15,705 nucleotides of DNA from Dehalococcoidia bacterium (lineage in GTDB: Bacteria; Chloroflexota; Dehalococcoidia; UBA2979). The translations under genes and the position numbers were made by a program. This document shows positions 1 through 7,290 of the stretch, one piece after another. A model generated the notes under the pieces. The model searched no databases. It was not told the origin of the DNA and saw only the letters and a list, made by a program, of their open reading frames with translations. The stretch is from assembly GCA_009692685.1 (NCBI GenBank), contig SHYS01000024.1, positions 1 through 15,705 on the forward strand, read 5' to 3'. Position 1 is the first letter of the stretch; each line of letters opens with the position of its first letter.

Positions 1-179
1 CCGACCGCGAGCCGATGTCGATCATGGCGAACGCGGCACTGCTGCTAGCGACGGAGCCGCTGGACAAGGTGACGGGGCGTGTCACGTATAGTCAGGAAAT
101 CCTGCAGGAGTTCGGCTGGATCACGGACGGCCAAGGGCTCGGCCTCGACCGGCCGGGGTCAGGCTTCTCGCGGATGTAG
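1..179 (+). CDS. Short-chain dehydrogenase/reductase, C-terminal end (partial)
   Basis: The third forward frame is open from the window edge to a TAG at 177-179 and gives 58 residues. It contains MANAALLLATEP, VTGRVTYSQEIL and EFGWI. This arrangement (helix with small residues, then a TGRV(T)YS segment and a short tail) resembles the C-terminus of a subgroup of NAD(P)-dependent short-chain dehydrogenases, where the segment closes the substrate pocket. The Rossmann fold and active site lie outside the window, so substrate and catalytic competence cannot be judged. It converges on the M20 peptidase gene with 21 bases between the two stop codons. The family assignment rests on the tail alone and is moderate. 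Confidence 0.55.
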   Translation, partial: DREPMSIMANAALLLATEPLDKVTGRVTYSQEILQEFGWITDGQGLGLDRPGSGFSRM

Positions 180-200
180 GACGGCTCGACACGCAGCGGG

Positions 201-1352
201 CTAGCGGCGGATGGTCGCCCTCGGCAGGCAGGCGGCGGCGACGATGGAGCGGCCGAGGTAGGGGACGCCTTGCTTGATGGGGGCGGTGCTGATCCACTCG
301 CGCGGGGTGTGTGCCTCGCCACCGGTGGTCACGCCGATGCAGGTGGTGGCGAAGCCGGCGCCGAGCGCGGCGTTCGCGTCCGTGGAGCCGGCGTAGAACT
401 CCGGCTCGGGGAGCCCGAGGGCCTTACGGACGTCGAGGACAGCCTGCACCAGCGCCGACTCCATCGGGATGCTACCTCCGGGGCGCGCACCGATGCGCTT
501 AAACTTCACCTCGGCTTCGTCGCCAACAGCCGCGCGCATCGCGAGGCGGACGGCACGGAGCAGCGCGTCGACATTCGCGGGTTCGACGGAGCGGATGTCG
601 AGTTCGAAGACGGCGTCGGGAGCGATGGTGTTCACGCTGCGGCCACCTCGAATCACGCCCACGTTCATCGTGGTCTTCGGTGCCGCCGCCGGGTCCGGCA
701 TCAGCGGTTCGAGGGCCACGATCGCCCGCGCAAGAAGCGCGATCGCGTTCTTGCGGCCGTAAGCGCTCCACGAGTGGCCTCCGTCGGTCTCGATGCTCAC
801 CTCGTAGCGGAGAGAGGCGACGGCCTGCATCTGGACGCGGTTCAGGGCGTGGCCCTCGATGGCGATCATGGCGTCGATGTCGTTCGCGTAGTCCTTCACG
901 AGACGACGCGCGCCACGGAGATCGCCACGGCCCTCCTCGCCGACGTTGGCGGCGAAGATGATGTCGCCGACACCCGTGACATTGCTGGCCTGCATCGCCT
1001 GGGCGACGCCGAGCATGGCCGCAACGCCGAGACTGTTGTCGCCGACGCCTCGGCCGGTGAGGACACCTCGGCTGCGGACGACGGGCGTCGCCGCGTCGGG
1101 AAAAACGGTATCGAGATGGGCGCAGAGCAGGAGGCGCGCGCGGCCGGCCTGTCCTTTCCGGACGGCGACGACGTTCGCGAGGCCGTCGATCTCGAGGTAT
1201 GACCAGCCGCCGATGGCCTCAAACCGGTCGTACACATGGCGGGCGCGGGTGCGCTCGCGGAACGTGGGCGCGGGTATCTCGGTGATCTGGATCGTTTCAG
1301 CGATCACGCCGGGTACCGCTCGATCGAGGGCGCGTTCGTAGGCCGTGGGCAT
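201..1352 (-). CDS. M20 family zinc metallopeptidase
   Basis: 383-residue M20/M28-clan di-zinc peptidase, probably cytoplasmic, hydrolysing peptides or N-acyl amino acids. Visible metal and catalytic residues: H79 and D81 in LLLCAHLDTVFP, bridging D105 in GRGVGDNSLG, the catalytic/ligand pair E139-E140 in NVGEEGRG, E166 in AIEGH, and the last ligand H348 in GGEAHTPREW. H193 in GGHSW belongs to the small dimerisation domain inserted between the catalytic halves. Length and domain order fit PepT/ArgE-like members. I chose the ATG at 1350-1352 because GGGAG precedes it by 7-8 bases; an in-frame ATG at 1388 would add 12 residues unlike the family. It diverges from the S9 peptidase gene across about 104 bases, so a shared control region is likely. 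Exact substrate is unknown. Confidence 0.9.
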   Translation of the reverse strand: MPTAYERALDRAVPGVIAETIQITEIPAPTFRERTRARHVYDRFEAIGGWSYLEIDGLANVVAVRKGQAGRARLLLCAHLDTVFPDAATPVVRSRGVLTGRGVGDNSLGVAAMLGVAQAMQASNVTGVGDIIFAANVGEEGRGDLRGARRLVKDYANDIDAMIAIEGHALNRVQMQAVASLRYEVSIETDGGHSWSAYGRKNAIALLARAIVALEPLMPDPAAAPKTTMNVGVIRGGRSVNTIAPDAVFELDIRSVEPANVDALLRAVRLAMRAAVGDEAEVKFKRIGARPGGSIPMESALVQAVLDVRKALGLPEPEFYAGSTDANAALGAGFATTCIGVTTGGEAHTPREWISTAPIKQGVPYLGRSIVAAACLPRATIRR

Positions 1353-1456
1353 CGGTGGGCTCCCATCACGCTTGCGAGTCGCCCACATACTATCCGCACG
1401 GCAAGCCGGTGGTGCCTCAGATCGGACGAACTGGCAGCCTCGGAAGGCGGGCGGCG

Positions 1457-3286
1457 ATGACGTTCACGCTAGACGACTTCGTGCAGGTCGAGGTGTCCGA
1501 GCAGCCCTCGTATGACTCAACGGGGACGCACGTCGCGTTCCGGTCGAACCGCTCCGGGGTGGCGCAGGCGTGGCTCGTCCCCGCCTCGGGTGGTGAACCC
1601 CGAGCACTGACGGACACGGGCGGGGTCATCTACCACGTCGCGTTCCGGCCGGGCCACCATCAGTTGCTGTACGTGGCGGACGACGGCGGCGACGAGCAGT
1701 ACCAATTGCACCTGCTGGACCTCGCCAGCGGCACCAGCCGCGTGCTCGCCTCGATACCACGAGTGATCCACAACCTCGGCGCGTGGTCCGCAGACGGGCG
1801 GCTGCTGTCGTACGGGTCGAACCGGCGCGACCGTGCGTTCTTCGACGTCTACGTGCTCGACGTGGAGACCGGCACCGAGCGCCTAGTGTTCCAGCACGAC
1901 GGGATGAACGCGGCGGGCGCGTTCTCCGCCGACGGCCAGTCGCTGCTCATCGCCCGACCGAATCTCGATGTGCCCGGGGACTCCACACTGTGGCTGTTGG
2001 ACCTCGAGGGCATCGAGGCATCTCGACTGCTGACTGAGCACGACGACCTCTCGGAGTGGACGGACGCGCACTTCCACTCGGGCCGTGCGGTGCTGGTGCT
2101 GACGGACGACGGGCGCGAGTTCGCTGGCCTTCAGCGGATCGACCTCGGCACGCTCGAACGCGAGTTCCTCCTGACGCCGGAGTGGGGGTTGGAGGCGCTC
2201 GCGCTCACGCCGGATGGCGACCGCCTCGCGGTCGTGGTGAACGAGGCGGGCTACGGGCGGATCGAAGCGTACGAGGTGACGGCTGACGCACGCCTCGGAC
2301 GGCGGATCACGATCAAGCAGCCAGCCGGAGGCGTCGCGAGCACACCAGAGTGGCGGCCAGACGGGCGCGCGCTGGCCTTCACCTTCGAGGGGCCTCGCGA
2401 CGTGCCGGACGTGTGGGTGGCGGACACGGAGGGCGGCAAGGTGGTGCGCCTGACAGCGAGCCACACGCAGGGCCTGCCGCTGGAGTCGCTGCCGGAGCCT
2501 CGGCTAGTCCACTACACGAGTTTCGATGGGCGCGAGATCCCGGCGTACTACTACGTCCCGGAGAGGGTGCCAGAGGGAGCACCAACGGACGGATCGTTCG
2601 GGTGCGTAGTACTGGTACACGGCGGGCCGGAGATGCAGAGCCGTCCCACGCTCTGGGGACGGTACCCGGGACCGCACTACCTCCTCGCGCGCGGTGACGT
2701 CGCGCTGCTGGTCCCGAATGTGCGGGGCTCCTCGGGCTATGGCAAGGAGTACGGCCACGCGGACGACGTGGAGAAGCGCATGGACTCCGTGCGCGACCTG
2801 CTATCGGCGGCAGACTGGCTTGCGGCGTCCGGCGAGGTAGACCCGAAGCGGATCGCGGTGATGGGCGGGTCGTACGGCGGGTTCATGGTGCTCGCGGCGA
2901 TCACGGAGGCGCCGGAGCGCTGGGCTGCAGCCATCGATCTCTACGGGATCGCGAACTTCGAGACGTTCCTAGCCCACACCGGGGCGTGGCGGCGAAAACA
3001 TCGATCGCGCGAGTACGGGGAAGACCCGGAGTTTTTGCGTTCGATCTCGCCGATCCACAAGGCGCACCTGATCCGCACGCCGCTACTCGTCTTTCAGGGT
3101 GACCACGATGTCCGCGTGCCGCCGGAGGAATCCGAGCAGATCGTCGAGACGGTGCGGCGCAGCGAGGGCCTCGTGGAGTACGTGGTCTACCCCGAAGAAG
3201 GGCACGGCTTTCAGAAGCTGCCGCACCGCATGGACCTCGCGCGGCGCGTGGTCGACTTCGTCCGAGAGCACCTGCTCACGCAATGA
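1457..3286 (+). CDS. S9 family serine peptidase (prolyl oligopeptidase/acylaminoacyl peptidase type)
   Basis: 609-residue peptidase with an N-terminal beta-propeller (about residues 20-340; repeated blades such as GAWSADGRLLSYGSNRR, AFSADGQSLLIA, EWRPDGRALAFTF) and a C-terminal alpha/beta-hydrolase domain (about 360-609). The triad is intact: S472 in MGGSYGGFM, D551 in QGDHDVRVP, H583 in PEEGHGF; VLVHGGPEMQ near 386 supplies the oxyanion region. Family members cleave short peptides after Pro or release acylated N-terminal residues. There is no signal peptide, so it should act in the cytoplasm. The ATG at 1457 has GGAAGG nine bases upstream; the open frame reaches back to 1355 but the extra 34 residues are low-complexity read-through of the intergenic region. 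With the divergent M20 peptidase it suggests a peptide-catabolism locus. Confidence 0.93.
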   Translation: MTFTLDDFVQVEVSEQPSYDSTGTHVAFRSNRSGVAQAWLVPASGGEPRALTDTGGVIYHVAFRPGHHQLLYVADDGGDEQYQLHLLDLASGTSRVLASIPRVIHNLGAWSADGRLLSYGSNRRDRAFFDVYVLDVETGTERLVFQHDGMNAAGAFSADGQSLLIARPNLDVPGDSTLWLLDLEGIEASRLLTEHDDLSEWTDAHFHSGRAVLVLTDDGREFAGLQRIDLGTLEREFLLTPEWGLEALALTPDGDRLAVVVNEAGYGRIEAYEVTADARLGRRITIKQPAGGVASTPEWRPDGRALAFTFEGPRDVPDVWVADTEGGKVVRLTASHTQGLPLESLPEPRLVHYTSFDGREIPAYYYVPERVPEGAPTDGSFGCVVLVHGGPEMQSRPTLWGRYPGPHYLLARGDVALLVPNVRGSSGYGKEYGHADDVEKRMDSVRDLLSAADWLAASGEVDPKRIAVMGGSYGGFMVLAAITEAPERWAAAIDLYGIANFETFLAHTGAWRRKHRSREYGEDPEFLRSISPIHKAHLIRTPLLVFQGDHDVRVPPEESEQIVETVRRSEGLVEYVVYPEEGHGFQKLPHRMDLARRVVDFVREHLLTQ

Positions 3287-3337
3287 GCCCGACACGCACA
3301 CAGATTTGTCACAGACACGCGATGCGAGCACGACGCC

Positions 3338-3362
3338 ATCGAGGCGTCTGTCACGCCTCGAT
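3338..3362 (+). terminator. Perfect 9-bp hairpin after the S9 peptidase gene
   Basis: ATCGAGGCG (3338-3346) and CGCCTCGAT (3354-3362) are exact inverted repeats around a 7-base loop, 51 bases after the S9 stop. No T-run follows on the plus strand, so it is not a canonical intrinsic terminator. It could be a U-less terminator, an mRNA 3' stabiliser, or an operator for the small ORF at 3378. Confidence 0.35.
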
Positions 3363-3377
3363 CAGTAGGGTCAAGGC

Positions 3378-3452
3378 ATGGGTAAATTCATCGTCGGCGT
3401 CATCGTGGGGTTGTTGATCGTGCCAGTGCTGATCATCAAGGCCTGCACGTAG
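3378..3452 (+). CDS. Possible 24-residue single-pass membrane peptide
   Basis: ATG to TAG open frame of 24 codons: Met-Gly-Lys, then about 18 hydrophobic residues (FIVGVIVGLLIVPVLIIK), ending Ala-Cys-Thr. AGGG at 3367-3370 sits seven bases before the ATG, a good ribosome-binding site. The product would be one transmembrane helix with a positive N-terminal residue and a Cys at the far end. Such very small hydrophobic proteins are real in many bacteria (membrane-complex accessory subunits, toxins, regulators), but I do not recognise this one. It lies between the S9 gene and the convergent CoA-transferase, ending seven bases before that gene's stop. A chance hydrophobic ORF remains possible. Confidence 0.4.
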   Translation: MGKFIVGVIVGLLIVPVLIIKACT

Positions 3453-3459
3453 TCGAGCG

Positions 3460-4740
3460 TTATCCGACTGCGCCCTTCGCACGGAAGCCACCGATCTCGT
3501 CGGCGGTGTAGCCGGCCGACGCGAGGATCGCGTCCGTGTCGCGGCCGAGGGGCGGCGAGGCAGAGCGCGGCGCGGGCGGGGTCTTACTCATCTTGTGCGG
3601 CGGGGACACCATCGACTGCGGGCCGGACAGGTCGTGGGCGAGCGCAACGACGTAGTCGTTCTCGACGATCTGCGGGTGCTGGTCGAGTTCCTCGGTGAAG
3701 GTGAGTTCGCCGACCGGGACACCGGCCGCCTCGAAAAGCTCGACCCAGTGGGCGGTCGGCTGCTCGACGATCATCTTCTCGACGCGCGCGGTGAGCGCGT
3801 TGCCGGCCTCGATGGTCTCGGGGTCACGCGGGTTGTAGGCGGGGTCGTGGTCGCGGCGGTCGTAGTCGATGCCGAGAACGTCGCGCATCTTCTGGCGAAG
3901 CGACGCGGAGAGGTTGCCGACAGCGATGGCGCCGTTCTTCGTGAGGTAGTTGCGGTAGTAGATGTTGCCGAGTTGGGCGACCTGCAGCCGGGCCTGGCGG
4001 CGCTTCACGATCTCCGTGTAGCCCTCGCCACGCTCGCGCGCGGCCTTGGCGTCCGCGAGGAAAGCGGTGCGCACCAGTTCGTCCGCGGCAGGCAGGGACA
4101 TGAACGACCCGCCGAGGAAGTTCAGTGCGTTCACGAGCAGCGAGGTCTCAACGAGTTGGCCTTCGCCGGTCATCGCCTTGTGGTAGAGCGCCGCGCAGGC
4201 GCCCCAGGCGATCGCATAGCCGGTCGCGAAGTCGGCGGTGGCGGTGCCGCCGGGGAGCACGGGGTTGCCGTTCTCATCGAAACGTCCGCCGGCCGCGGTG
4301 AACCCGGAGACTCCCTGGGCGACGATGTCGTAGCCGGGGCGCATAGCCCACGGCCCCTTCCGTCCGAATGCGGTGGAGTCGACGTAGATCAGGTCGGGTT
4401 TGATCGCGCGTAGGGTCTCGTAGTCGATCCCGAGCCGCGCCGGGACATCCGGGCGGTAGTTGCTGACGACAATGTCCACGTCCTTCACCAGGCGGTGAAC
4501 GATCGCCCGGGCCTCGGGCGTGCTCAGGTCGAGGGCGATGGACTGCTTGCTGCGGTTGAGGGACTGGTAGGTCTTCGACTCCAGCGGCATGAACTGCGCG
4601 TACACGCGCCACGGCTCGCCGCCGAGCGGTTCCACCTTCATCACCTCCGCGCCCTGGTCGGCGAGGAGCATGCAGCCGAACGGGCCAGCGATAATCTGGG
4701 TGAACTCGAGGATGCGGACGCCAGCAAGCGGACCGGTCAT
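3460..4740 (-). CDS. CaiB/BaiF (class III) CoA-transferase
   Basis: 426-residue family III CoA-transferase, which moves CoA between carboxylic acids through enzyme-bound mixed anhydride and thioester intermediates and typically activates a substrate for catabolism. Family signatures in order: MTGPLAGVRILEF start, GCMLLADQGAEVMKVEP (22-38), NRSKQSIALDL (62-72), RPGYDIVAQGVSGF (134-147), GTATADFATGYAIAWG (165-180), where D170 is at the expected position of the catalytic Asp (D169 in formyl-CoA transferase), and EGQLVETSL. The ATG at 4738-4740 follows GAGGGAGGG by eight bases; an ATG at 4770 would add ten atypical residues. The acyl substrate cannot be read from sequence. It lies directly downstream of the PhoX remnant on the same strand and may use that promoter. 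Confidence 0.93.
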   Translation of the reverse strand: MTGPLAGVRILEFTQIIAGPFGCMLLADQGAEVMKVEPLGGEPWRVYAQFMPLESKTYQSLNRSKQSIALDLSTPEARAIVHRLVKDVDIVVSNYRPDVPARLGIDYETLRAIKPDLIYVDSTAFGRKGPWAMRPGYDIVAQGVSGFTAAGGRFDENGNPVLPGGTATADFATGYAIAWGACAALYHKAMTGEGQLVETSLLVNALNFLGGSFMSLPAADELVRTAFLADAKAARERGEGYTEIVKRRQARLQVAQLGNIYYRNYLTKNGAIAVGNLSASLRQKMRDVLGIDYDRRDHDPAYNPRDPETIEAGNALTARVEKMIVEQPTAHWVELFEAAGVPVGELTFTEELDQHPQIVENDYVVALAHDLSGPQSMVSPPHKMSKTPPAPRSASPPLGRDTDAILASAGYTADEIGGFRAKGAVG

Positions 4741-4876
4741 GGTGGGTGCCCTCCCTCGCATCGCGCTCACCTCGGTATCGGGAACAGCGACGGCGGAACG
4801 TTACCACCGATGTGATTTGGGGGGCGCTGGAACGGGGCGACGACTGCCTGGAAGACCGATTGCCCGGGACCCTCGA

Positions 4877-5092
4877 TCCTCCGCACACGACGACGGCGCC
4901 CTTGATCATCTGACGGCGACTGAAACGTCGCAGGACGATATCAGCGAAGGAGTCGCGGCCGCTGCGCTCGTTCAGGCCCTCGTGGTAGCAGGCGCCGGCA
5001 CACTTCCAGATGCACTTGTTGGGGATCAGCGCGCTGCGATCCTCGACAAACTGCAACGGCTGTGCGTCAGGGCGTTCGGGCGTAGTGGTCAT
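4877..5092 (-). pseudogene. PhoX-type phosphatase gene, 5' remnant only
   Basis: The first ~72 residues match, by eye, the N-terminus of secreted PhoX/DUF839 phosphatases. A Cys-rich segment KCIWKCAGACYHEG (residues 26-39) comes first, then DSFADIVLRRFSRR and a twin-arginine-like SRRQMIKGAVVV export signal; actinobacterial relatives have a similar CxxxCxxxC block before SRR. Full members are several hundred residues long with a metal-binding propeller. Here the hydrophobic region is followed by GGSRVPGNRSS and the frame runs, without family similarity, into the antisense shadow of the CoA-transferase gene down to 4274. No other frame restores the phosphatase. The start is convincing: ATG at 5090-5092 with GGGAG before it and a leader and promoter upstream. 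I read it as a gene truncated by deletion; a short functional peptide is less likely. Confidence 0.55.
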
Positions 5093-5096
5093 CGAT

Positions 5097-5148
5097 GCTC
5101 CCGCTCAGGTACGAAGTCGTGCGGCCACGGAATGTGGCCAACGGGAGC
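5097..5148 (-). promoter_or_regulatory. Structured leader that pairs the PhoX-remnant Shine-Dalgarno
   Basis: On the minus-strand RNA, GCTCCCG (5148-5142) is exactly complementary to CGGGAGC (5103-5097), which contains the GGGAG ribosome-binding site four bases before the ATG at 5092. Between them lies a second perfect hairpin, GGCCAC (5139-5134) / GTGGCC (5128-5123) with a 5-base loop. A closing stem that occludes the ribosome-binding site is the layout of translational switches. I cannot match it to a known riboswitch class, and some pairing is expected by chance at this GC content. Confidence 0.35.
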
Positions 5149-5183
5149 GTCGCGGGCGAGCGTTAACGGGTGTTGCGCGCGCG

Positions 5184-5213
5184 GTTAAATCGCGATCACA
5201 GAGACGACGTCAA
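5184..5213 (-). promoter_or_regulatory. Candidate sigma70-type promoter for the PhoX remnant
   Basis: On the minus strand, TTGACG (5213-5208, five of six to the -35 consensus) and TTTAAC (5189-5184, four of six to the -10) are 18 bases apart. They sit about 90 bases before the ATG at 5092, leaving room for the structured leader. The -35 overlaps the end of the upstream amidohydrolase gene. Judged by eye only. Confidence 0.35.
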
Positions 5214-6001
5214 CCGGCAATCAGGCGCTCCGCTGCCCCGCCCATCAGCATGTCCAGGACGTGAGCGGAGAGGCCCATCGCCTCGAAGCGGGCAACCTGG
5301 TCGGCCACCGGCGTCGGGTTGTTAGGGGCGTCGCTGCCGAAGAGGAAGCGACCGGCGAAGCGTTCGAGGTCGGCCGGGGCCGCCTCGTTCTGACGGAGCC
5401 AGATGGGGGTGACGTCGGAGTACAGGTTGTCATGCTGGGCCATCAGTTCGAGGGCGACGGCGGTCGAGGGCTGCCCGGTGTGCGCCAGCACCACATTCAG
5501 GTGGGGATGCGCGGTCAGGATGGGTGAGAGTTCGCGCAACTCGCTCCCATCAGAGTCGCCGGGGGAGTTTCGGCCGACGTGGATGAGGACGGGGACGCTC
5601 TCGGCGGCAGCGACCTCCCACAGCGGAACGAGGCGGCGGTCAGCCGGGGAGAATGCGCCGACCGAGCAGTGGAGTTTCACGACGCGCAGCCGCAGGTCGA
5701 CGAGGGCGTGTTTCACGAGCGCAGGGAACGCGTCGTCATCCGGGTGGAACGAGGCGCCAGGGACGAGCCATGGGTAGCGGGGGACCTCGGCTGCCACCCA
5801 CTCGTTCAGGCTCTCGGCGACGCCGGCGCGGTGGGCGTACGGGAGGATCCACGCGCGATCGAAGCCGGTGGCCTGCACCTCTCGGGCAATCTCCGGGAGG
5901 TGGGGGCTGCTCGTAAGGCGGCCGGCCGCGTCGAGGCGCGCGCGGACGGCGAGGGCGAGCCGCTCGGGGAAGGCATGGACGTGGGCGTCGATACGCGGGA
6001 T
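5210..6001 (-). CDS. Amidohydrolase_2 family metal-dependent hydrolase (apparent AUC start)
   Basis: 263-residue TIM-barrel amidohydrolase of the aminocarboxymuconate-semialdehyde decarboxylase/dihydroxybenzoate decarboxylase group, which hydrolyses or decarboxylates small acids, often aromatic-ring products. Metal-site residues: H7 and H9 in RIDAHVHAFP, H141 in VLIHVGR, H174 in VVLAHTGQ, D224 in FLFGSDAPNN. The start is odd. The family normally begins Met-x-x-IDxHxH two to four residues before the HxH motif; here a perfect AAGGAGG (6011-6017) is six bases before an ATC codon (6001-5999) exactly where ATG is expected. The frame is open upstream, but I see no in-frame ATG or GTG near a ribosome-binding site. 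Either AUC initiates, or one base differs from ATG by mutation or error. It diverges from the thiolase-like gene. Confidence 0.85.
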   Translation of the reverse strand: MPRIDAHVHAFPERLALAVRARLDAAGRLTSSPHLPEIAREVQATGFDRAWILPYAHRAGVAESLNEWVAAEVPRYPWLVPGASFHPDDDAFPALVKHALVDLRLRVVKLHCSVGAFSPADRRLVPLWEVAAAESVPVLIHVGRNSPGDSDGSELRELSPILTAHPHLNVVLAHTGQPSTAVALELMAQHDNLYSDVTPIWLRQNEAAPADLERFAGRFLFGSDAPNNPTPVADQVARFEAMGLSAHVLDMLMGGAAERLIAG

Positions 6002-6093
6002 GGGCAGCCTCCTTGAAGCGAGCGGCGCGACAATAGCCCGTGACGCGTACCCTGCGCTCGTGTCGCGAGATCGGACGCGGAGGGCGGTGCGCG

Positions 6094-7287
6094 ATGGGTC
6101 TCCAGGGGACGGCAGCGATTGTGGGGATCGCGGAGTGGAAGCCGGAGCGGCGACCGCCGGGCCACCGAGGGTTGAGCATCGAGCAGTGGGGCGCCCTCGC
6201 GAAGGCGGCGCTCGCGGACGCCGGGATCGATCCGCGCGAGGTGGACGGGATCTGCACCGGCGGGATCCGGGAGTCGGCATCGTTCGTGCCCTCGACGGTG
6301 GCGGAGTACCTCGGGATAGCGGTGAACTTCGCGGAGTTCGTCGACCTCGGAGGTGCGACGGCGGCGGGGATGGTGTGGCGCGCGGCGGCGGCGATCGAAC
6401 TCGGCATCGCGAACGTGGTGCTGTGCGTCACGCCCGCGAGTCCGGGACCATTGGCACCGGGCCAGGCAGCGCCGGTGAACCTCGGATATGGGGCCTCGAG
6501 CGACCGGTTCGGGTCGCCCCAGGCGGAGTTCGACATCCCATACGGGAACGTCGCTCAGAACTGCGGCTACGCGCTGATCGCGCAGCGCTACGCGCACACC
6601 TACGGCTATGACCCGCTGGCCCTCGCGAAGATCGCCGTGGACCAGCGGACGAACGCCTGCGCGACGCCCGACGCGATCTTCTATGGCCAGCCGATCACGG
6701 CGGAGGACGTGCTGAACTCGCCGATGATCGCCGACCCGATCCACTTACTGGAAATCGTGATGCCGGTCGCAGGCGGCGCTGCCGTCGTCGTCGCGAGCGC
6801 GGACGTCGCGAGGCGAGCGAAGCACCGACCGGTATGGGTGTCAGGGTTTGGAGAGCACGTCGCATTCAAGACGCCCACGTACGCGGAAGATCTGATGCAG
6901 ACGCCGATCGGGCCCGCCTCGGACCAGGCATTCGCGATGGCGGGGATCGCGCGACGTGAGGTCGACATGATCTCGGTGTACGACTGCTACACGATCACGG
7001 TTCTGATGACACTCGAAGACGCGGGCTTCTGCGCGAAGGGCGAGGGCGCGCGATTCATCCGGTCGCACGACCTGACGTATCGAGGCGACTTCCCGACGAA
7101 TACGCACGGCGGACAACTCTCGTTCGGGCAGGCAGGACTTGCGGGCGGTATGTCGCACGTCCTCGATGGCGCGAGGCAGATCATGCGGCGGGCGCCAGCG
7201 CAGGTGGCCGACTGCAACACAGCGTTCGTCTCTGGCAACGGCGGAATCATGAGCGAGCAGGTCGCGCTGATCCTGCGGGGGGAGTAG
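6094..7287 (+). CDS. Thiolase-superfamily protein (SCP-x/Ltp type), no nucleophilic Cys
   Basis: 397-residue thiolase fold of the lipid-transfer-protein type. Landmarks: GTAAIVGIAEW at the N-terminus, VDLGGATAAGM (83-93), DMISVYDCYTITVL (291-304), FPTNTHGGQLSFGQAGLAGG (333-352), SGNGG near the end. In true thiolases the 83-93 segment carries the acyl-accepting Cys (CASG or similar); here it is Gly-Gly-Ala-Thr, so Claisen chemistry by the usual route is unlikely. Relatives such as mycobacterial Ltp2 use Tyr and a DUF35 partner for retro-aldol cleavage of acyl-CoA side chains; Y296 or Y299 here are candidates for such a role (inference). A DUF35 gene follows three bases after the stop. The ATG at 6094 has GGAGG ten bases upstream; a GTG at 6040 is less likely. 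Confidence 0.87.
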   Translation: MGLQGTAAIVGIAEWKPERRPPGHRGLSIEQWGALAKAALADAGIDPREVDGICTGGIRESASFVPSTVAEYLGIAVNFAEFVDLGGATAAGMVWRAAAAIELGIANVVLCVTPASPGPLAPGQAAPVNLGYGASSDRFGSPQAEFDIPYGNVAQNCGYALIAQRYAHTYGYDPLALAKIAVDQRTNACATPDAIFYGQPITAEDVLNSPMIADPIHLLEIVMPVAGGAAVVVASADVARRAKHRPVWVSGFGEHVAFKTPTYAEDLMQTPIGPASDQAFAMAGIARREVDMISVYDCYTITVLMTLEDAGFCAKGEGARFIRSHDLTYRGDFPTNTHGGQLSFGQAGLAGGMSHVLDGARQIMRRAPAQVADCNTAFVSGNGGIMSEQVALILRGE

Positions 7288-7290
7288 ACG

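Noticed and set aside
270..1202. A 310-codon plus-strand frame opposite the M20 peptidase.
   Set aside because: The translation is Asp/Val/Arg/His-rich with no family features, and the minus-strand gene has all metal ligands.
1372..1393. TTGCGA and TACTAT as a promoter between the two peptidase genes.
   Set aside because: The spacing is only 10 bases, too short for sigma70; no alternative box pair was convincing on either strand.
3595..4413. A 272-codon plus-strand frame opposite the CaiB-type CoA-transferase.
   Set aside because: Low-complexity Val/Arg/Gly antisense shadow; the minus-strand gene is unambiguous.
4274..4876. The continuation of the PhoX-remnant frame as one 272-residue protein.
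   Set aside because: After about residue 72 it is the out-of-frame shadow of the CoA-transferase gene, Arg-rich and without family similarity.
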